Assembly: GCA_015062805.1 (NCBI GenBank)
Contig: SUTQ01000001.1
Coordinates: 158,547-222,546, forward strand
Reading direction: 5' to 3'
Source: Methanosphaera stadtmanae
Lineage (GTDB): Archaea > Methanobacteriota > Methanobacteria > Methanobacteriales > Methanobacteriaceae
Length of the DNA: 64,000 nt
The position numbers and the translations under genes were made by a program. The notes below the pieces were generated by a model. That model was not told the origin of the DNA. It did not search any database and worked only from the letters and a program-made list of their open reading frames with translations. The stretch's first letter is position 1. Each line of letters starts with the position of its first letter. Below, one piece after another: positions 38,825-48,619 of the stretch.

Positions 38825-39550
38825 TTATTCTTTTAAAAATTGGTCCACTAAATTCCTAGTTTCATTGAAAGCTGCAACATCTATATGTTGTGGGAGACTG
38901 CCTAATTCCCCTTCAACATCTTTTAATACTCCTTCTCCAGCACCAAGGAACATGCCTTCACTACTAATTCCCATGAAAGCAGTTGGTGGTAATAACGCTA
39001 CTGCAACCTTATCATTGTCTTTAACACTTAAATCATTGGTAATAACAGTTATAGCACGTTTACCCAAGTTAACATTACAAACCATTAAAGTATCTGTATT
39101 TGGGTGTTTGCTAACACTAACTAATTCTCCAACTTTAATATCAACTCCAATTACCGGATCATCTATTTCCCCTAACATTAACCTTTCAGGTAATCCACGT
39201 ATCGTGTGGAAAAAGAATTTCATTTTTGATAATGGTAATTCTAGTTTTTCTCTATCTTCACGATTAAGTTCAGATAAAAATTTTTTTGAATAATCTTCTC
39301 CACCAAGATTTTCAATAATTTCATTTACAGCGGATAATAATTTTTCCATTTGAGGTGTTTTTGATAATTCTTGGGGTGTAATGTAAGAATAGTACATTGT
39401 TTGGATTTCAGGATTCATATTTTTTGCAATTAATTTCACTTGTTTCTTATTCCATGATCCTCTTAAATTAGATCCTTCAATTACTCTAATAAATTGTTCT
39501 ATTGCTTTTTCAGCTACTTTTAATCTATAATCTTTACTAGTGTCCCACAT
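38825..39550 (-). CDS. RNA-binding protein with C-terminal EMAP/tRNA-binding domain
   Basis: A 241-aa protein. The N-terminal ~125 residues are helical ([10 protein letters not shown]-type charged helices). The C-terminal ~110 residues form the OB-fold tRNA-binding EMAP domain ([46 protein letters not shown]). It matches the archaeal COG2517-type group. It is not a synthetase. Role presumably in tRNA handling. GAGAGGAT precedes the ATG. Confidence 0.82.
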   Translation of the reverse strand: MWDTSKDYRLKVAEKAIEQFIRVIEGSNLRGSWNKKQVKLIAKNMNPEIQTMYYSYITPQELSKTPQMEKLLSAVNEIIENLGGEDYSKKFLSELNREDREKLELPLSKMKFFFHTIRGLPERLMLGEIDDPVIGVDIKVGELVSVSKHPNTDTLMVCNVNLGKRAITVITNDLSVKDNDKVAVALLPPTAFMGISSEGMFLGAGEGVLKDVEGELGSLPQHIDVAAFNETRNLVDQFLKE

Positions 39551-39854
39551 ATTATCCTCTCGTGTTTCATGATTTAAAAAAATATTAAAACAGATTTTAA
39601 TTAACTAATAAATAATTATGTTGTTATTCTATTTTATTTTTTTCTAATACATTATTTTTATTCAAAATTATTATTTAATATCTGATTTCTAATTAAAAAA
39701 TAAATTTATATAATATGTTTAACATATATTAAATAGATTAGAAATTATTATCTAAATAATTTCAATAAAGGATATAAAACCTTTTTTAACTATTATTGAA
39801 GACTTATAAAAAACGTATCATAAATTACATATAAATAATACATTTGGTGATAAT
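39551..39854. promoter_or_regulatory. Promoter and leader of the PRC-barrel/nadX unit
   Basis: 304 bp without a gene. A TTTATATAA box (39705-39713) runs into the perfect palindrome ATATGTT-T-AACATAT (39713-39727), a plausible operator. Downstream, TTCAATAA (39761-39768) pairs with TTATTGAA (39793-39800), with AAAGG/CCTTT nested inside. If transcription begins near 39735, the leader is about 120 nt and carries this hairpin. Confidence 0.4.
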
Positions 39855-40232
39855 ATGGTAAATTTATCTACATTTTACGATTTAAATATTTACAATACTG
39901 AAGGAAAATTCATAGGAAGAGTAAACGAAGTAGTTTTAAACATCAAAAAAGGAAGAATTTCATTTTTCAAAACTAAAACATTAACCGTAGACAATCGGGA
40001 AGTAGGTATTACAGATGTAATCAAAAATTCATTAAGATTAGTACCTGAAGAAGAGGATGTTAATCCAGTAAGAAGTGAAGGTATAGTGGATATTCCTTAT
40101 GAAGTTGTAACTGCTGTTGGAGATGTGATTTTAGTAGATCAGGATAAGTTTACACAATATCAAACATCTCATCAAAATAAAATAAATGCACAAAAAAGAT
40201 CTGTGGTTAAAAAACCTGTTATGAAATCTTAA
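39855..40232 (+). CDS. PRC-barrel domain protein
   Basis: A 125-aa protein whose first ~100 residues form a PRC-barrel (DLNIYNTEGKFIGRVNEVVL; VDIPYEVVTAVGDVILVDQD), followed by a short basic tail (QKRSVVKKPVMKS). Small archaeal PRC-barrel proteins are common and mostly uncharacterised; the fold occurs in RimM-like RNA-processing and photosystem proteins. GGTGAT precedes the ATG. It is 12 nt upstream of nadX. Confidence 0.8.
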   Translation: MVNLSTFYDLNIYNTEGKFIGRVNEVVLNIKKGRISFFKTKTLTVDNREVGITDVIKNSLRLVPEEEDVNPVRSEGIVDIPYEVVTAVGDVILVDQDKFTQYQTSHQNKINAQKRSVVKKPVMKS

Positions 40233-40244
40233 TGGGGACTATTG

Positions 40245-41015
40245 ATGAAAATAGGAATCATGGGTTGTGGATCTATAGCAAAGACATTAGTAAATTTCAA
40301 ATTAAATGGTAAACTTAATGTTGATCTTGCATATTTCTATGATTTAAATATGGGGAATGCAAAAACATTGGCACAAAAAATTAATGCTCAAGCTTCAGAT
40401 TCATTGGAAAATTTAATAGAAAATTCTGATTTAATATTAGAATGTGCATCACAAGGAGCAGTACGTAATTCTGTTCCTCAAATTCTAGAAAGTGGAAAAA
40501 ATGTAGTGATTATGAGTGTTGGTGCATTATTGGATGAAGAATTTAGATTAAATTTAGAATCAATAGCTAAACAAAATGATGCTAAAATTTATTTGCCAAC
40601 TGGTGCAATAACTGGTATTGATACAGTTAAAGCTGCTAAATTGGGTGAAATAGAATCTGTAGCATTAATTACTAGAAAACCACCTTTATCTTTGGGTTTA
40701 GAATTGGAAGGTGATGAAGAAATTATAGTATTTGAAGGAAAAGCTTCTGAAGCAGTCACTAAATTTCCAAAAAACATTAACGTCTCTTCAACTTTAAGTT
40801 TAGCTTCTGGTATGGATGCAGATGTCAAAATTATCGCCGATCCTAAAATTTCAAGAAATACTCATGAAATTCATTTAAAAGGTACATTTGGTGAATTAGT
40901 GACTATTACATCAAATATAAGTAGTCCTGACAATCCAAAAACAAGTTTATTGGCAGCTTATTCAGCAGCTGGTTTATTAAATAAATTATCTGAGACAATT
41001 CAGATAGGTACTTAA
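40245..41015 (+). CDS. nadX: L-aspartate dehydrogenase
   Basis: NadX oxidises aspartate to iminoaspartate with NAD(P), feeding quinolinate synthase in NAD synthesis. The 256-aa protein has the Rossmann motif IGIMGCGSIAKTL at the N-terminus, MSVGALLDEE near residue 91, and IYLPTGAITGIDTVKAA near 112. A C-terminal DH domain follows (SGMDADVKIIADP; NPKTSLLAAYSA). An in-frame TTG at 40242 precedes the ATG; the ATG is better spaced from GGGGA. It is cotranscribed with the PRC-barrel gene. Confidence 0.9.
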   Translation: MKIGIMGCGSIAKTLVNFKLNGKLNVDLAYFYDLNMGNAKTLAQKINAQASDSLENLIENSDLILECASQGAVRNSVPQILESGKNVVIMSVGALLDEEFRLNLESIAKQNDAKIYLPTGAITGIDTVKAAKLGEIESVALITRKPPLSLGLELEGDEEIIVFEGKASEAVTKFPKNINVSSTLSLASGMDADVKIIADPKISRNTHEIHLKGTFGELVTITSNISSPDNPKTSLLAAYSAAGLLNKLSETIQIGT

Positions 41016-41141
41016 TATTATCAAATGTTAAATTTAACTAACTAAGGTTCTCTATGATTCGTTTCATAGATTTTTCTTTTATTTTTTTCTAACTATTTTT
41101 TTCAACTTTACTATTAAAATTAGATTATTGCTGGTGGTTTT

Positions 41142-41852
41142 TTGAAAGAATATGAACAATTTTCTCAATTTAGAGTTATTCCAGATATGCCTATTATTCT
41201 TAGGGTTGATGGTAGATCTTTTTCTAATTATACTAAATATTTGAAACTTCAAAAACCTTTTGATGAACGATTGAGAAATATATTCATAGAAGTATCTAAA
41301 GATTTAATTAAAGAATTTAATCCGAAATATGTTTATACATTTTCTGATGAATTAAATATCTTATTTAATGAAGTTCCATTTAATGGTAGAATCGAAAAAA
41401 TTGATTCAGTAATTTCTTCATTTATTTCTTCTTCATTTATGAAGCACTTATATTTAAACAAAGAGTTGTTTGATATTGATTTATTTAAGTTAAAACCAGC
41501 ATCATTCGATTGTAGAATAATTTTAACTTCCAATCATATCAAAGATTATTTTAAATGGAGACAAGATGAAGCTTGGAGGAATTGTTTAAATAGTTATGCA
41601 CAAAGTGTTTTAAATAAAACTCACACTAATAAAAAAACATCAGAAATATTATATAAATTAAAAAAATCAGATATTCACGAGTTATTGTATGATAATGGAA
41701 TAAATATATCTCATGTACCAACATGGCATAAAAGAGGAGTATGCTTATATAAATTAATTGAAGAAAATGAAAAACATAATTTAACAGGTAATAAGAATAT
41801 AAATAATAGAAAAAAAATTTATGTTGATTTAGAAATGAATTTAATTAAATAA
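41142..41852 (+). CDS. tRNA(His) guanylyltransferase (Thg1-like)
   Basis: A 236-aa Thg1-superfamily enzyme, a reverse (3'-5') nucleotidyltransferase adding to tRNA 5' ends. The metal carboxylates lie in IILRVDGRSFSNYTK near residue 20 and YTFSDELNILF near 66. The His-Asp-Lys loop (AWRNCLNSYAQ) is near 145. Archaeal members often work template-dependently in 5' end repair. The start is TTG at 41142 behind GGTGG. The JAMM gene follows after 35 nt. Confidence 0.9.
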   Translation: MKEYEQFSQFRVIPDMPIILRVDGRSFSNYTKYLKLQKPFDERLRNIFIEVSKDLIKEFNPKYVYTFSDELNILFNEVPFNGRIEKIDSVISSFISSSFMKHLYLNKELFDIDLFKLKPASFDCRIILTSNHIKDYFKWRQDEAWRNCLNSYAQSVLNKTHTNKKTSEILYKLKKSDIHELLYDNGINISHVPTWHKRGVCLYKLIEENEKHNLTGNKNINNRKKIYVDLEMNLIK

Positions 41853-41887
41853 CATAAAAATCAAATTACGTTTAAGGAGATGAAAAA

Positions 41888-42880
41888 ATGGATTTTAATA
41901 ATGCACTATCAAAAATTTTAGGCAACGACAAATCAATTGAAGAAGTACATATAGATTCCAAATTAATAGATGAAATAGTAAAAATTGCCATTAATGCAGA
42001 TCCGAATGAATATGTTGCATTATTATCTGGAGATATCGAAGAAAATATTCTAAAAATTAAAGGTCTTATTTTTTTACCTTTTAAAGCATCAAGTAGTAGT
42101 GCAGTAATGGAAGTTTTTATGATGCCAATGACTACAAATGCTGTTGGTTCTATACATAGTCATCCAGGTCCTAGTGCGAATCCATCTCAAGCTGACTTAA
42201 CCTTCTTTGCTAAGAATGGTTACTTTCATATGATAATTTGCAGACCTTATTCTGAATCAACAATTAAAGCCTATGATGCTTTTGGAAATCCCATGTCGTT
42301 TAAAGTTAAAGATTTAGGTGGTGAAATAGATCTTAGAGAATGGGAAGATTTAGGCATTGATGAAGAATTATTAGATGAAGATTTAGTAAAAGAATTAGAA
42401 AAATTAGAGAATGAAAATGATATTGATGTAAAGGAAGAAAAACTTTTAGAGGAGGATATTAAATTGTCACAACAAGAAAACAATCCAGTTCAAGAAAATA
42501 CTGAGAATAAAAAACATACTTTGAATTTAGAATTCGAAATGAAGGGTAAAAAATACGTTGAAGAAATTCCATTACCACCAGAATATGAACCAGGTGACCA
42601 AGTAGATATCGACATTAGGACAGATAAAACACCAAATGATGAGATAGATGAGATAAGAGTAAATGTTAGAAAAGTTCCAAAGAATGTCAACAAAAACTCT
42701 AAAGTAATTACAATTACACCTCAAAAGGTTTCTTCAATACAACAACCAGAAGTAAAACCAAATATGGAATCAATTGAATCTAATAAATCTTCTGAAGAAA
42801 TAGAAAATGAGATTAAAGAAATGGAAAAGGACATTGCTAGATTAAAAGCAGAAAATGAACGATTAAAAAAGAATTTATAA
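41888..42880 (+). CDS. JAMM/MPN metalloprotease-domain protein with C-terminal extension
   Basis: A 330-aa protein. Residues ~25-140 are a JAB1/MPN+ domain. The catalytic Glu lies in NEYVALLSGD near residue 40, and the zinc motif is SIHSHPGPSANPSQADL at ~89-105, a complete HxHx10D. The remaining ~190 residues are acidic. They include a beta-rich segment (LNLEFEMKGKKYVEEIPLPP) and end in a coiled coil (EIENEIKEMEKDIARLKAEN). Archaeal JAMM enzymes can cleave ubiquitin-like SAMP conjugates. No SAMP or E1 gene is nearby. AAGGAGATG precedes the ATG. Confidence 0.82.
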   Translation: MDFNNALSKILGNDKSIEEVHIDSKLIDEIVKIAINADPNEYVALLSGDIEENILKIKGLIFLPFKASSSSAVMEVFMMPMTTNAVGSIHSHPGPSANPSQADLTFFAKNGYFHMIICRPYSESTIKAYDAFGNPMSFKVKDLGGEIDLREWEDLGIDEELLDEDLVKELEKLENENDIDVKEEKLLEEDIKLSQQENNPVQENTENKKHTLNLEFEMKGKKYVEEIPLPPEYEPGDQVDIDIRTDKTPNDEIDEIRVNVRKVPKNVNKNSKVITITPQKVSSIQQPEVKPNMESIESNKSSEEIENEIKEMEKDIARLKAENERLKKNL

Positions 42881-42892
42881 TGTTTTTTATTT

Positions 42893-42911
42893 TATTTTTT
42901 TTTTAAAAAAA
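42893..42911. terminator. Bidirectional T/A tract between JAMM gene and serA
   Basis: A run of T followed directly by a run of A separates the two convergent stops. Each strand therefore ends in a T tract for its own gene, as expected of an archaeal bidirectional terminator. Confidence 0.45.
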
Positions 42912-42921
42912 GGTTTAGAAG

Positions 42922-44496
42922 TTATAATTTTATAGATTTTACAACTTCTATTTCATCAATACCTTCTAAATCAGTTATTGCTTCATTAGTAATTTCTTGA
43001 TCTACTTTTAGAACCATAACTGCTTCTCCACCAGCAGATTCTCTACCAACTTGCATTTCACCAATATTTATTTTATGATTTCCTAAAATGTTGCCAATAG
43101 TACCTATTGTGCCTGGAACATCTACGTATTTAACCATTGCCATTAATCCTTCAAGTATTAAGTTTACATCATATCCATCTATGGAAATGATTTTTGGTAC
43201 ATTATTTTCTACTATACCTTCAATGGTTGTTTCTTTGTTGTCATATTTGGCAGTTGCTTTAATTGTGGCATCATACCTACCACTATCTTCAGTTTCACCT
43301 TCAGTAATCTTTATGCCTCTTTGTTTTGCAACACTTTTTGCGTTAACACTGTTCACAGGTTCGGATAGTATAGGATTTAAGAAAGCTTTTAATAATTCTC
43401 TGGTTAATGGTTCTTTGGATCTACCATTAATTTCTCCACTATAAACTATATTTAATTCAGAAATATTTTGTGAACTTGTTTGGACAAGAACTTTTCCTAA
43501 TTGTTCTGTTAATTTGAAATATGGTTTTAAGGCTTGAAATGTTTCAGAATCAACTAAGGGCATGTTTAATACATTACTTGGTGTTTCACCACTTATAACC
43601 TGTTTAACTTCTTTTGCAACTATTATTGCTGCATCACGTTGTGCTTCTTTGGTTGAAGCTGCAATGTGTGGTGTTAATACAACATTATCTAATGTTGCTA
43701 AAGGACTGTTTTCTAAAGGTTCATTTTCGAATACATCTAATCCTGCTTTAAGTTCTGGTCTTTCTTTTAATGCATCATATAAATCGTCTTCATTGATGAT
43801 TCCACCTCTAGCACAATTTAGTATTATTGCATTATCTTTCATTTTTGCAAGTTGTTCTTTGGAAATTAATCCTTTAGTCTCCGGAGTTAATGGAACGTGT
43901 ATTGTCATTACATCTGCTTTTTGTATTAAATCATCTAATGTGGTGATTTCTACACCTAACTCTTTAGCAGTTTCTTCAGTGATATATGGGTCATATACAA
44001 TTACATCCATTTCGAATGCTTTGGATCTTTTTACAACTTGACTACCAATTCTACCCATTCCAATTACACCGAGAGTTTTATTACGTAATTCCATTCCCAT
44101 GAATTTACTTTTTTCCCATTTGCCTGCTTTAACTGATGCATCTGCGATAGCTATTTTTCTGCTTAAAGATAACATTAATCCCATCGCATGTTCTGCTACA
44201 GTAATTGATGTTGATTGTGGTGCATTAACTACTAATATTCCATGTTCAGTTGCTGCTTCTACATCTATGTTGTCGACTCCAACACCTGCTCTTGCAATAA
44301 TCTTTAAATTTTCAGCGTTTTCAATTACTTCTCTTGTAACTTTTGTTCTACTTCTGACAATTATACCTTCATATTGGTCAATTGTTTCAAGTAATTCTTC
44401 AGGTGTTATAGTTGGATTGTTTACTACTTCAGCAGATCCTTCTAGTACTTCTACACCTTTTTCATTGATTTTATCAGCTACTAATACTTTTGGCAT
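42922..44496 (-). CDS. serA: D-3-phosphoglycerate dehydrogenase
   Basis: SerA oxidises 3-phosphoglycerate with NAD in serine synthesis. The 524-aa long form has [17 protein letters not shown] near residue 75, [16 protein letters not shown] near 140, and [14 protein letters not shown] near 225. The catalytic region [10 protein letters not shown] is near 278. An allosteric substrate-binding domain and a C-terminal ACT domain ([20 protein letters not shown]) complete it. AAGGAG precedes the ATG. It is monocistronic. Confidence 0.96.
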   Translation of the reverse strand: MPKVLVADKINEKGVEVLEGSAEVVNNPTITPEELLETIDQYEGIIVRSRTKVTREVIENAENLKIIARAGVGVDNIDVEAATEHGILVVNAPQSTSITVAEHAMGLMLSLSRKIAIADASVKAGKWEKSKFMGMELRNKTLGVIGMGRIGSQVVKRSKAFEMDVIVYDPYITEETAKELGVEITTLDDLIQKADVMTIHVPLTPETKGLISKEQLAKMKDNAIILNCARGGIINEDDLYDALKERPELKAGLDVFENEPLENSPLATLDNVVLTPHIAASTKEAQRDAAIIVAKEVKQVISGETPSNVLNMPLVDSETFQALKPYFKLTEQLGKVLVQTSSQNISELNIVYSGEINGRSKEPLTRELLKAFLNPILSEPVNSVNAKSVAKQRGIKITEGETEDSGRYDATIKATAKYDNKETTIEGIVENNVPKIISIDGYDVNLILEGLMAMVKYVDVPGTIGTIGNILGNHKINIGEMQVGRESAGGEAVMVLKVDQEITNEAITDLEGIDEIEVVKSIKL

Positions 44497-44712
44497 AGTT
44501 TTTCTCCTTTTTTTATTATGAATTATAGATATTTATTGATTATAATAAACTAAAATAATACTTTTTAAACCTAATTTATTCATTGTTTTTAAATAATTGG
44601 TTTAACAATCATTTGTTATTTATGTTTTTTTTAGTATAAATACTAAAGTTTTTATAAAATATTTAATTAATCTATTATAAAATTATTATTAAGAAATTGT
44701 TGAGTTGATATA

Positions 44713-45450
44713 ATGACTTTTAATGAAATTATTTTAGGAACGTCTCCCTTTATTTTTGCACCACAATTTGGACATAGAACAAGATTATATGAATTGGATT
44801 TTGAAAAACAACCAGAAAATATTCAAAAAATATTAGATAAATCTTATGAAAATGGAGTTCAAAAAATTCTTTTAAATCGTTCTGATGATTTGGAATTGGC
44901 TTTGAATATGTCTATTCAAAATGGGAATGATTGGGAAGTAATAGGAAAAACTAATGTTAATCAATTTGAAGAAGATTTAAAGATATTTTCTAAATATAAT
45001 ACTAGTACAATCATGTTGGACGGTTTTTTCGTAGATAAAAATATTGAAAATGATGATTTTGAAAGTATATCCAAATATCTAAATGAAATTAAATTAAAAG
45101 GTTTTGTACCTTCAATTGAAACTAGAACTCCTTTCAAAAATATACCTAAAATAGTTGAATCTGAAATAATTGATGAATTTGAAGAAATTATGCTTCCTCT
45201 AAATTTTTATGGGTATATGATGGATTGTAATTTTTTAACAAATGAAAATAAGGAAAAAATTCAAAATTTATTATCCACAATCAACAAAAAAATCATAGCA
45301 AACAGAACATTGGCTACGGGAATATTACAGCCAAAAGAAGCTTATGAATTTATTAGTAAAGTGGATTATGTAAATAGTGTATGTGTGGGAGTTGCAAAAG
45401 TGGAAGAAGCAGAAGAAACTTTTTCTATTATAAATAAATATAAATCATAA
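44713..45450 (+). CDS. Uncharacterised aldo/keto reductase-like TIM-barrel protein
   Basis: A 245-aa protein beginning [19 protein letters not shown], a start like that of aldo/keto reductase relatives. Barrel strands alternate with helices, and it ends [18 protein letters not shown], an AKR-like C-terminal pattern. The usual Asp-Tyr-Lys-His tetrad is not evident, so it may not be a reductase. GTTGAT precedes the ATG. Its stop overlaps the convergent regulator gene by 6 nt. Confidence 0.5.
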   Translation: MTFNEIILGTSPFIFAPQFGHRTRLYELDFEKQPENIQKILDKSYENGVQKILLNRSDDLELALNMSIQNGNDWEVIGKTNVNQFEEDLKIFSKYNTSTIMLDGFFVDKNIENDDFESISKYLNEIKLKGFVPSIETRTPFKNIPKIVESEIIDEFEEIMLPLNFYGYMMDCNFLTNENKEKIQNLLSTINKKIIANRTLATGILQPKEAYEFISKVDYVNSVCVGVAKVEEAEETFSIINKYKS

Positions 45451-46497
45451 TTCTTCAGCTTCTTTTTTTCTTTCTCTAATTAGTTTTAATAAATCGCCTA
45501 TATTGTCCATATCTTTAAGTTCCCATGTATATATAGCAGGTATTTTGTTTATTGATTCCATGTCATGTTCCTTATTAAGTACAAATAATGCATCATACCC
45601 TGTCACTGAGGAAATATCTTCTGTTTTATTGGCAATATTAGTCAAAGTTTTTTCGTTTCTACCTCGTTCCATATTGGTGATGAGTATATCATTGGGGTTA
45701 GTTTTCTTATTAATTTCTGCACGTATTTTCTCAATTTCATCAAGTTTATTTTCTAATTTTTCTTGTAACTTCTGAAGATCATTATTTTTTTCACTACTTT
45801 CACTTATAGCATCAAAAGGTGTTTTCTTTGAACTTTTAACATCATAACCCAGTTTTATTAATTCTATAGGTTCATGAATTATTCTATCTAAACTGTTTTT
45901 TTTATCAGTTTCAAGAACATTAATCGACACGGTAATTGGTCGTTGTAATATTTCTTCAATCATCATTGCTGTTTCAGGGTATGTCTGAGAATTTCCTTGT
46001 TCATATCTATAAATTGTTTCTCGGGAAACATGACTTAAATCGGCTAGTTCTTTCAGAGATAAATTCATTGATTCACGAAGCTGTTTTAATAAATCTCCAT
46101 CAATTTTAACATAGTATCCCCCACGTTTTGCAAGGATTTCTGGATGAATATCATTTACTACAATGTTGCACAATGTTTGTGGTGTAATAACTGGAATTTC
46201 ATGTCGTTCATATACAACATCTTCTTCAAGAAGGGTATGTTTAGATTTTAACCCTATTATAATGGGACTGGCAAGAAAGGTTCCTGCAATTTTAGATAAC
46301 TCTTCTGCCTGTGATGATGTTAAACTATCAATATTTACAAGAATTTTTAAAATAATTAGTATGTCATCTTTTCTAGCTAATAAATCAAAACAACTTCTAT
46401 CATAAATGTCAGATGTTTTGAAGTCATATGATTTTAACAAGTTTTTAATTTCTTGTAATATTTGTTCACGGTTAATTGCAGGACTATCTAAATTCAT
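45445..46497 (-). CDS. Archaeal HTH-type regulator (COG1395-like)
   Basis: A 350-aa protein. The N-terminal ~115 residues form a nuclease-like or sensor fold ([21 protein letters not shown]). An XRE/Cro helix-turn-helix spans about residues 135-190 ([22 protein letters not shown] cut into the two helices). A C-terminal charged region follows. It matches the archaeal putative HTH regulator family COG1395. Targets unknown. The intergenic region shared with tiaS is short (94 bp), so it may control itself or tiaS. Likely leaderless. Confidence 0.8.
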   Translation of the reverse strand: MNLDSPAINREQILQEIKNLLKSYDFKTSDIYDRSCFDLLARKDDILIILKILVNIDSLTSSQAEELSKIAGTFLASPIIIGLKSKHTLLEEDVVYERHEIPVITPQTLCNIVVNDIHPEILAKRGGYYVKIDGDLLKQLRESMNLSLKELADLSHVSRETIYRYEQGNSQTYPETAMMIEEILQRPITVSINVLETDKKNSLDRIIHEPIELIKLGYDVKSSKKTPFDAISESSEKNNDLQKLQEKLENKLDEIEKIRAEINKKTNPNDILITNMERGRNEKTLTNIANKTEDISSVTGYDALFVLNKEHDMESINKIPAIYTWELKDMDNIGDLLKLIRERKKEAEEL

Positions 46498-46591
46498 AAT
46501 ATATAATATGTATTTCTTTAATATATATTATAATAAAGACAATTCAATTTAAACTAATTTTTTTTGAACTAATTTTAAGGAAGTTTTTGTT

Positions 46592-47863
46592 TTGACTGAT
46601 AGTATTATATTACATGTAGGAATTGACGATACTGATTCAAATGAAGGAATGTGCACCACTTATTTGACCCATAAAATCATCAAACAACTAAAAGAATATG
46701 GTATAAGGACCTTAGATTATCCTAGATTAATACGTTTAAATCCATTCGCACGATACAAAACTAGAGGTAATGGAGCATTATCCTTTGTTGTTGAACTTGA
46801 TAATCAAAAAGAAATTAACTTGGTCGAAAAAGTAGTTTTAGATAATGTTGAAAAATATTCCATGTTTGAAGGAGTTAACACTAATCCTGGTGTAGTATTT
46901 TATGAAGGTGAAATAACACAAGAAATGAAAGATTATGCTTTAAATGCTATATATTCAATTTACACTATTGATTATGCAGAGAAATTTGCAAAAAAAATTG
47001 GTGCTAGAGTACATAAATTTAAAAAAGGAAGAGGCATAATTGGTTCAATTGCTGCAATCAGTATTGATTTACCTGATGAAACATTTGAATGTTTAGCATA
47101 TAGAAAACCAGAAAATATAGGGACAAAAAGGAAATTGAATCAAGACAGTATATATATAATGAATGAAAAAACATATCCTGAAACATTTGATAATGTGGAT
47201 ATAGAAGGGAATTATACTGCAATAGAACCTCATACTCCTTGCCCCGTGTTGTATGGAATTAGAGGTAATACTGCTGATATAGTAGAAAAAGCACATAATA
47301 TGGTTATTAGTCACGAAGAAATAGAAGATTATTGTATATTCCGAACTAATCAACATACTGATATGCATATTCAAAAAAATATTCCGATTAAAGATATGAA
47401 AAATTCTTCTTGTTATATGATTAGGTGTAATATAGTAGAAAATCCTCATGATATTGAAGGAGGGCATGTATTTTTTAAAGTATCTGATGATACAGGTATA
47501 TTGGAATGTGCAGCATTTGAGCCTACAAAAAGGTTTCGTAACACAATAAGAAAACTAAGAATTGGTGATGAATTGGAATTGTATGGTGGATTGAATGAAA
47601 ACCATACTTTCAATATTGAAAAATTTAAATTATTAAAAATAGCTCCCCAATATAATTTAATCAATCCTTTATGTGATTGTGGAAAAAGAATGAAATCTGC
47701 AGGAAAAAATAAGGGATATAAATGTCAAAAATGTGGAAAAAAAATGAAATCTTCTGAAAAAGTTAAAGAAATTATAGAAAGGGATATTGTAGAAGGATTT
47801 TATGAAGTACCCACTGAAGCTAGAAGACATCTTTCAAAACCGATTGTAAGAATGGATTTATAA
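46592..47863 (+). CDS. tiaS: tRNA(Ile2) 2-agmatinylcytidine synthetase
   Basis: TiaS attaches agmatine to C34 of tRNA-Ile2 so that it reads AUA, an archaea-specific step. The 423-aa protein begins LHVGIDDTDSNEGMCTTYLT. RLNPFARYKTRGNGAL follows near residue 50, then an OB-fold near 280-350 and a C-terminal zinc ribbon (CDCGKRMKSAG and CQKCGKKMK). The start is TTG at 46592 behind AAGGAAG. It is divergent from the regulator gene. Confidence 0.92.
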   Translation: MTDSIILHVGIDDTDSNEGMCTTYLTHKIIKQLKEYGIRTLDYPRLIRLNPFARYKTRGNGALSFVVELDNQKEINLVEKVVLDNVEKYSMFEGVNTNPGVVFYEGEITQEMKDYALNAIYSIYTIDYAEKFAKKIGARVHKFKKGRGIIGSIAAISIDLPDETFECLAYRKPENIGTKRKLNQDSIYIMNEKTYPETFDNVDIEGNYTAIEPHTPCPVLYGIRGNTADIVEKAHNMVISHEEIEDYCIFRTNQHTDMHIQKNIPIKDMKNSSCYMIRCNIVENPHDIEGGHVFFKVSDDTGILECAAFEPTKRFRNTIRKLRIGDELELYGGLNENHTFNIEKFKLLKIAPQYNLINPLCDCGKRMKSAGKNKGYKCQKCGKKMKSSEKVKEIIERDIVEGFYEVPTEARRHLSKPIVRMDL

Positions 47864-48294
47864 CTTTTTTCTAATTCTTTTATTCTTAGTTTATATGTTA
47901 ACGTTATATTATAAACTTTAAAACTAAAACTATTTTTTAATTTTTTTCTAAAAATAGTTTAATATTATTGCATATTCTCTTTTTTCTAATGGATTTTTTT
48001 ATTCATTAACTATTTTTAATAAAATTATATAACTAATGAAAGTAAATATATATATTTATAAAGTAAATTTTTTGAACTGATTAAAATTTAAAAGGAATAA
48101 TTAGAGTAAAATTCTTATTAAATTTTAAGTTCTCATGTCTATATTGGGGTGATACTTGAAAAACTTAATATTTTTTTAAATAATTTAATAATAACACATA
48201 TATACTCGTAGTTTTTTTTCAAATAATTTTAATATTTAGAAAATTTCGAGTATAATGATATTGAAAAAAAGATCATATAAAGGGTGATTTATTA
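47864..48294 (+). promoter_or_regulatory. Long upstream region of the A-type ATP synthase operon
   Basis: 431 bp with no supportable gene. TATA-like stretches are at about 48045-48062 and 48199-48206. A perfect dyad, TATACTCG (48201-48208) and CGAGTATA (48247-48254), spans the proximal region with 38 nt between arms. GGGGTGAT at about 48149 precedes a 7-codon TTG ORF that is probably chance. AAGGGTGAT at 48280 is the ribosome site of ahaH. Confidence 0.4.
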
Positions 48295-48609
48295 ATGGCA
48301 AGTATTTCTGACGCTATCAGTATTATCAGACAAGCTGAATCTGAAGCTGATAGTATAGTTGAAGAATCAAACAAAAAATCAACTGAAATGATCCAAGAAG
48401 CTCGTGCAAAAGTAGATTCAACAATTGAAGCAGCAAAACTAGAAGCTCAAGATCAAGCAAAACATATGTTATTAGCTAAAGAAGAAGAAGCTGGTAAAGA
48501 AGCTGTTATCATTTCAAATGAATCTGATTCCAACATTAGAGAATCTTTAAGAGGTTCAGAAAACAATGTTGAAGCCGCAGCTGAAATAATAATTGAAACC
48601 GTATTATAG
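48295..48609 (+). CDS. ahaH: A-type ATP synthase subunit H
   Basis: A 104-aa coiled-coil peripheral stalk protein that pairs with subunit E. The sequence is almost wholly helical with heptad Ala/Glu/Lys content (AIS IIRQAESEADSIVEES type). It is first in the nine-gene H-I-K-E-C-F-A-B-D operon, the usual order in methanogens. GGTGAT precedes the ATG. The subunit is also called G/H in related complexes. Confidence 0.9.
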   Translation: MASISDAISIIRQAESEADSIVEESNKKSTEMIQEARAKVDSTIEAAKLEAQDQAKHMLLAKEEEAGKEAVIISNESDSNIRESLRGSENNVEAAAEIIIETVL

Positions 48610-48619
48610 GGGTATTACT

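Noticed and set aside
43562-44041. A 159-codon open frame antisense to serA
   Set aside because: Opposite strongly conserved SerA domains; no independent support.
48149-48182. GGGGTGAT followed by a 7-codon TTG ORF upstream of ahaH
   Set aside because: Too short and A/T-rich to separate from chance; not followed by an attenuator-like structure I can support.
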